From positions 3,286,001-3,350,000 of the forward strand of contig NZ_RJJY01000001.1 of NCBI RefSeq assembly GCF_003751085.1: 64,000 bases of DNA, written 5' to 3'. The stretch comes from Micromonospora sp. Llam0 (GTDB lineage: Bacteria > Actinomycetota > Actinomycetes > Mycobacteriales > Micromonosporaceae). Below, in pieces: positions 63,463-64,000 of this stretch (its first letter is position 1; each line of letters starts with the position of its first letter). Below the pieces are notes generated by a model that saw only the letters and a list, made by a program, of their open reading frames with translations, did no database searches and was not told where the DNA came from. A program made the position numbers and the translations under genes.

Positions 63463-64000
63463 TCGCGCCCCAGGTCACGGTGCTGGGCGTTGACCGACAG
63501 CCGGGCCTGACGCAGCCGTACGGCGAGCTCCTCGGCGATCGCCACGCTGCGGTGCTGGCCGCCGGTGCAGCCGACCGCCACGGTCAGATAGCGTTTGCCC
63601 TCCCGCTCGAACCCGGCGGTGGTGGCGTTGACCAGCTCGGCGTAGTTGCGGACGAAGTCGTCGGCGCCTTCCTGGCTGAGCACGTACCCGCTGACCGACG
63701 CCTCCCGGCCGGTGTACTCGCGCAGGTCCGGGACCCAGTACGGGTTGGGCAGGAACCGCGCGTCGATGACGAAGTCGGCGTCCGGCGGCAGCCCGTACTT
63801 GAAGCCGAACGACAGCACGGTGATCCGCAGCCGGCGGGCGTCCTCGCCGCCGAACAGCTCCTCGACCCGGCGCCGGAGCTGGTTCTCGTTCAGATGGCTG
63901 GTGTCGATGATCACATCGGCCTGGTCGCGGGCCTCGGCGAGCAGGTCCCGCTCGGCGGCGATGCCGTCGGCCAGCCGGCCGTCACCCTGCAGCGGATGCG
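63459..64000 (-). CDS. rapZ: RapZ/YvcJ nucleotide-binding protein, 5' end cut by window edge
   Basis: The C-terminal 180 residues of a nucleotide-binding protein that in enterobacteria adapts RNase E to small RNAs. Visible: HPLQGDGRLADGIAAER at the edge, VIIDTSHLNENQLRRRV, SFGFKYGLPPDADFVIDARF, LPNPYWVPDLREYTG, and VGCTGGQHRSVA. The N-terminal P-loop lies beyond base 64000. Confidence 0.93.
   Translation of the reverse strand, partial: HPLQGDGRLADGIAAERDLLAEARDQADVIIDTSHLNENQLRRRVEELFGGEDARRLRITVLSFGFKYGLPPDADFVIDARFLPNPYWVPDLREYTGREASVSGYVLSQEGADDFVRNYAELVNATTAGFEREGKRYLTVAVGCTGGQHRSVAIAEELAVRLRQARLSVNAQHRDLGRE

Overview
The window is very GC-rich, gene-dense bacterial chromosome with frequent GTG starts, many 4-base ATGA/GTGA gene overlaps and several probably leaderless genes. 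RbpA, WhiA, SufR with the Suf operon, OpcA, an AcnR-type repressor and a paired XRE/DUF397 locus together point to a filamentous actinomycete. I infer Micromonosporaceae from overall feel only; no rRNA or tRNA was seen. Nearly all of the sequence is core chromosome, with a few accessory islands.

Layout. 1-9.6 kb: a partial asparagine synthetase, an Xaa-Pro aminopeptidase, and a very large secreted amylase-pullulanase with a helically phased operator, followed by a membrane-tethered CBM2-like protein. 9.6-14.3 kb: aconitase, DUF2630, a HAD phosphatase and an AcnR-like TetR repressor. A perfect 34-bp palindrome before the repressor recurs in degenerate form before aconitase. 14.3-17.9 kb: a translationally coupled cassette of a membrane protein with a Gly/Cys tail, a DUF692/MNIO iron oxidase and a small partner protein, then an SDR lacking its catalytic Tyr/Lys and a Mug glycosylase. 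18-24.5 kb: an ABC exporter, an enoyl-CoA hydratase, a small HTH protein, an ABC-F ATPase with an apparent uORF/terminator attenuator, and an unknown helical-repeat protein.

24.6-31.4 kb: a complete Suf Fe-S assembly operon (sufR-B-D-Rieske-C-S-U-T). 31.5-36.1 kb: heme A synthesis (ctaA, ctaB) flanking an APC permease and a small unknown protein next to an AT-rich hairpin region. 36.4-44.7 kb: the pentose phosphate operon tkt-tal-pgi-zwf-opcA-pgl. 44.7-51 kb: accessory genes, namely a stand-alone TOPRIM protein, a GH64 glucanase under a LacI/CebR-type palindrome, a NUDIX hydrolase, two tail-to-tail small-molecule kinases and the XRE/DUF397 pair. 51-52 kb: rbpA and secG. 52.2-58 kb: a VKOR-like plus carotenoid-desaturase-like pair facing an operon of a Tes-like radical SAM enzyme, an ArsM-like methyltransferase and a broken mercuric-reductase-like flavoprotein. 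58.1-64 kb: gap-pgk-tpiA, then whiA-yvcK-rapZ running off the right edge.

The strongest candidates for an undescribed system are the MNIO/Gly-Cys-tail cassette (14.3-16.6 kb) and the radical SAM/methyltransferase/flavoprotein operon (54.3-58 kb). The best regulatory candidates are the ABC-F attenuator and the shared aconitase/AcnR operator.
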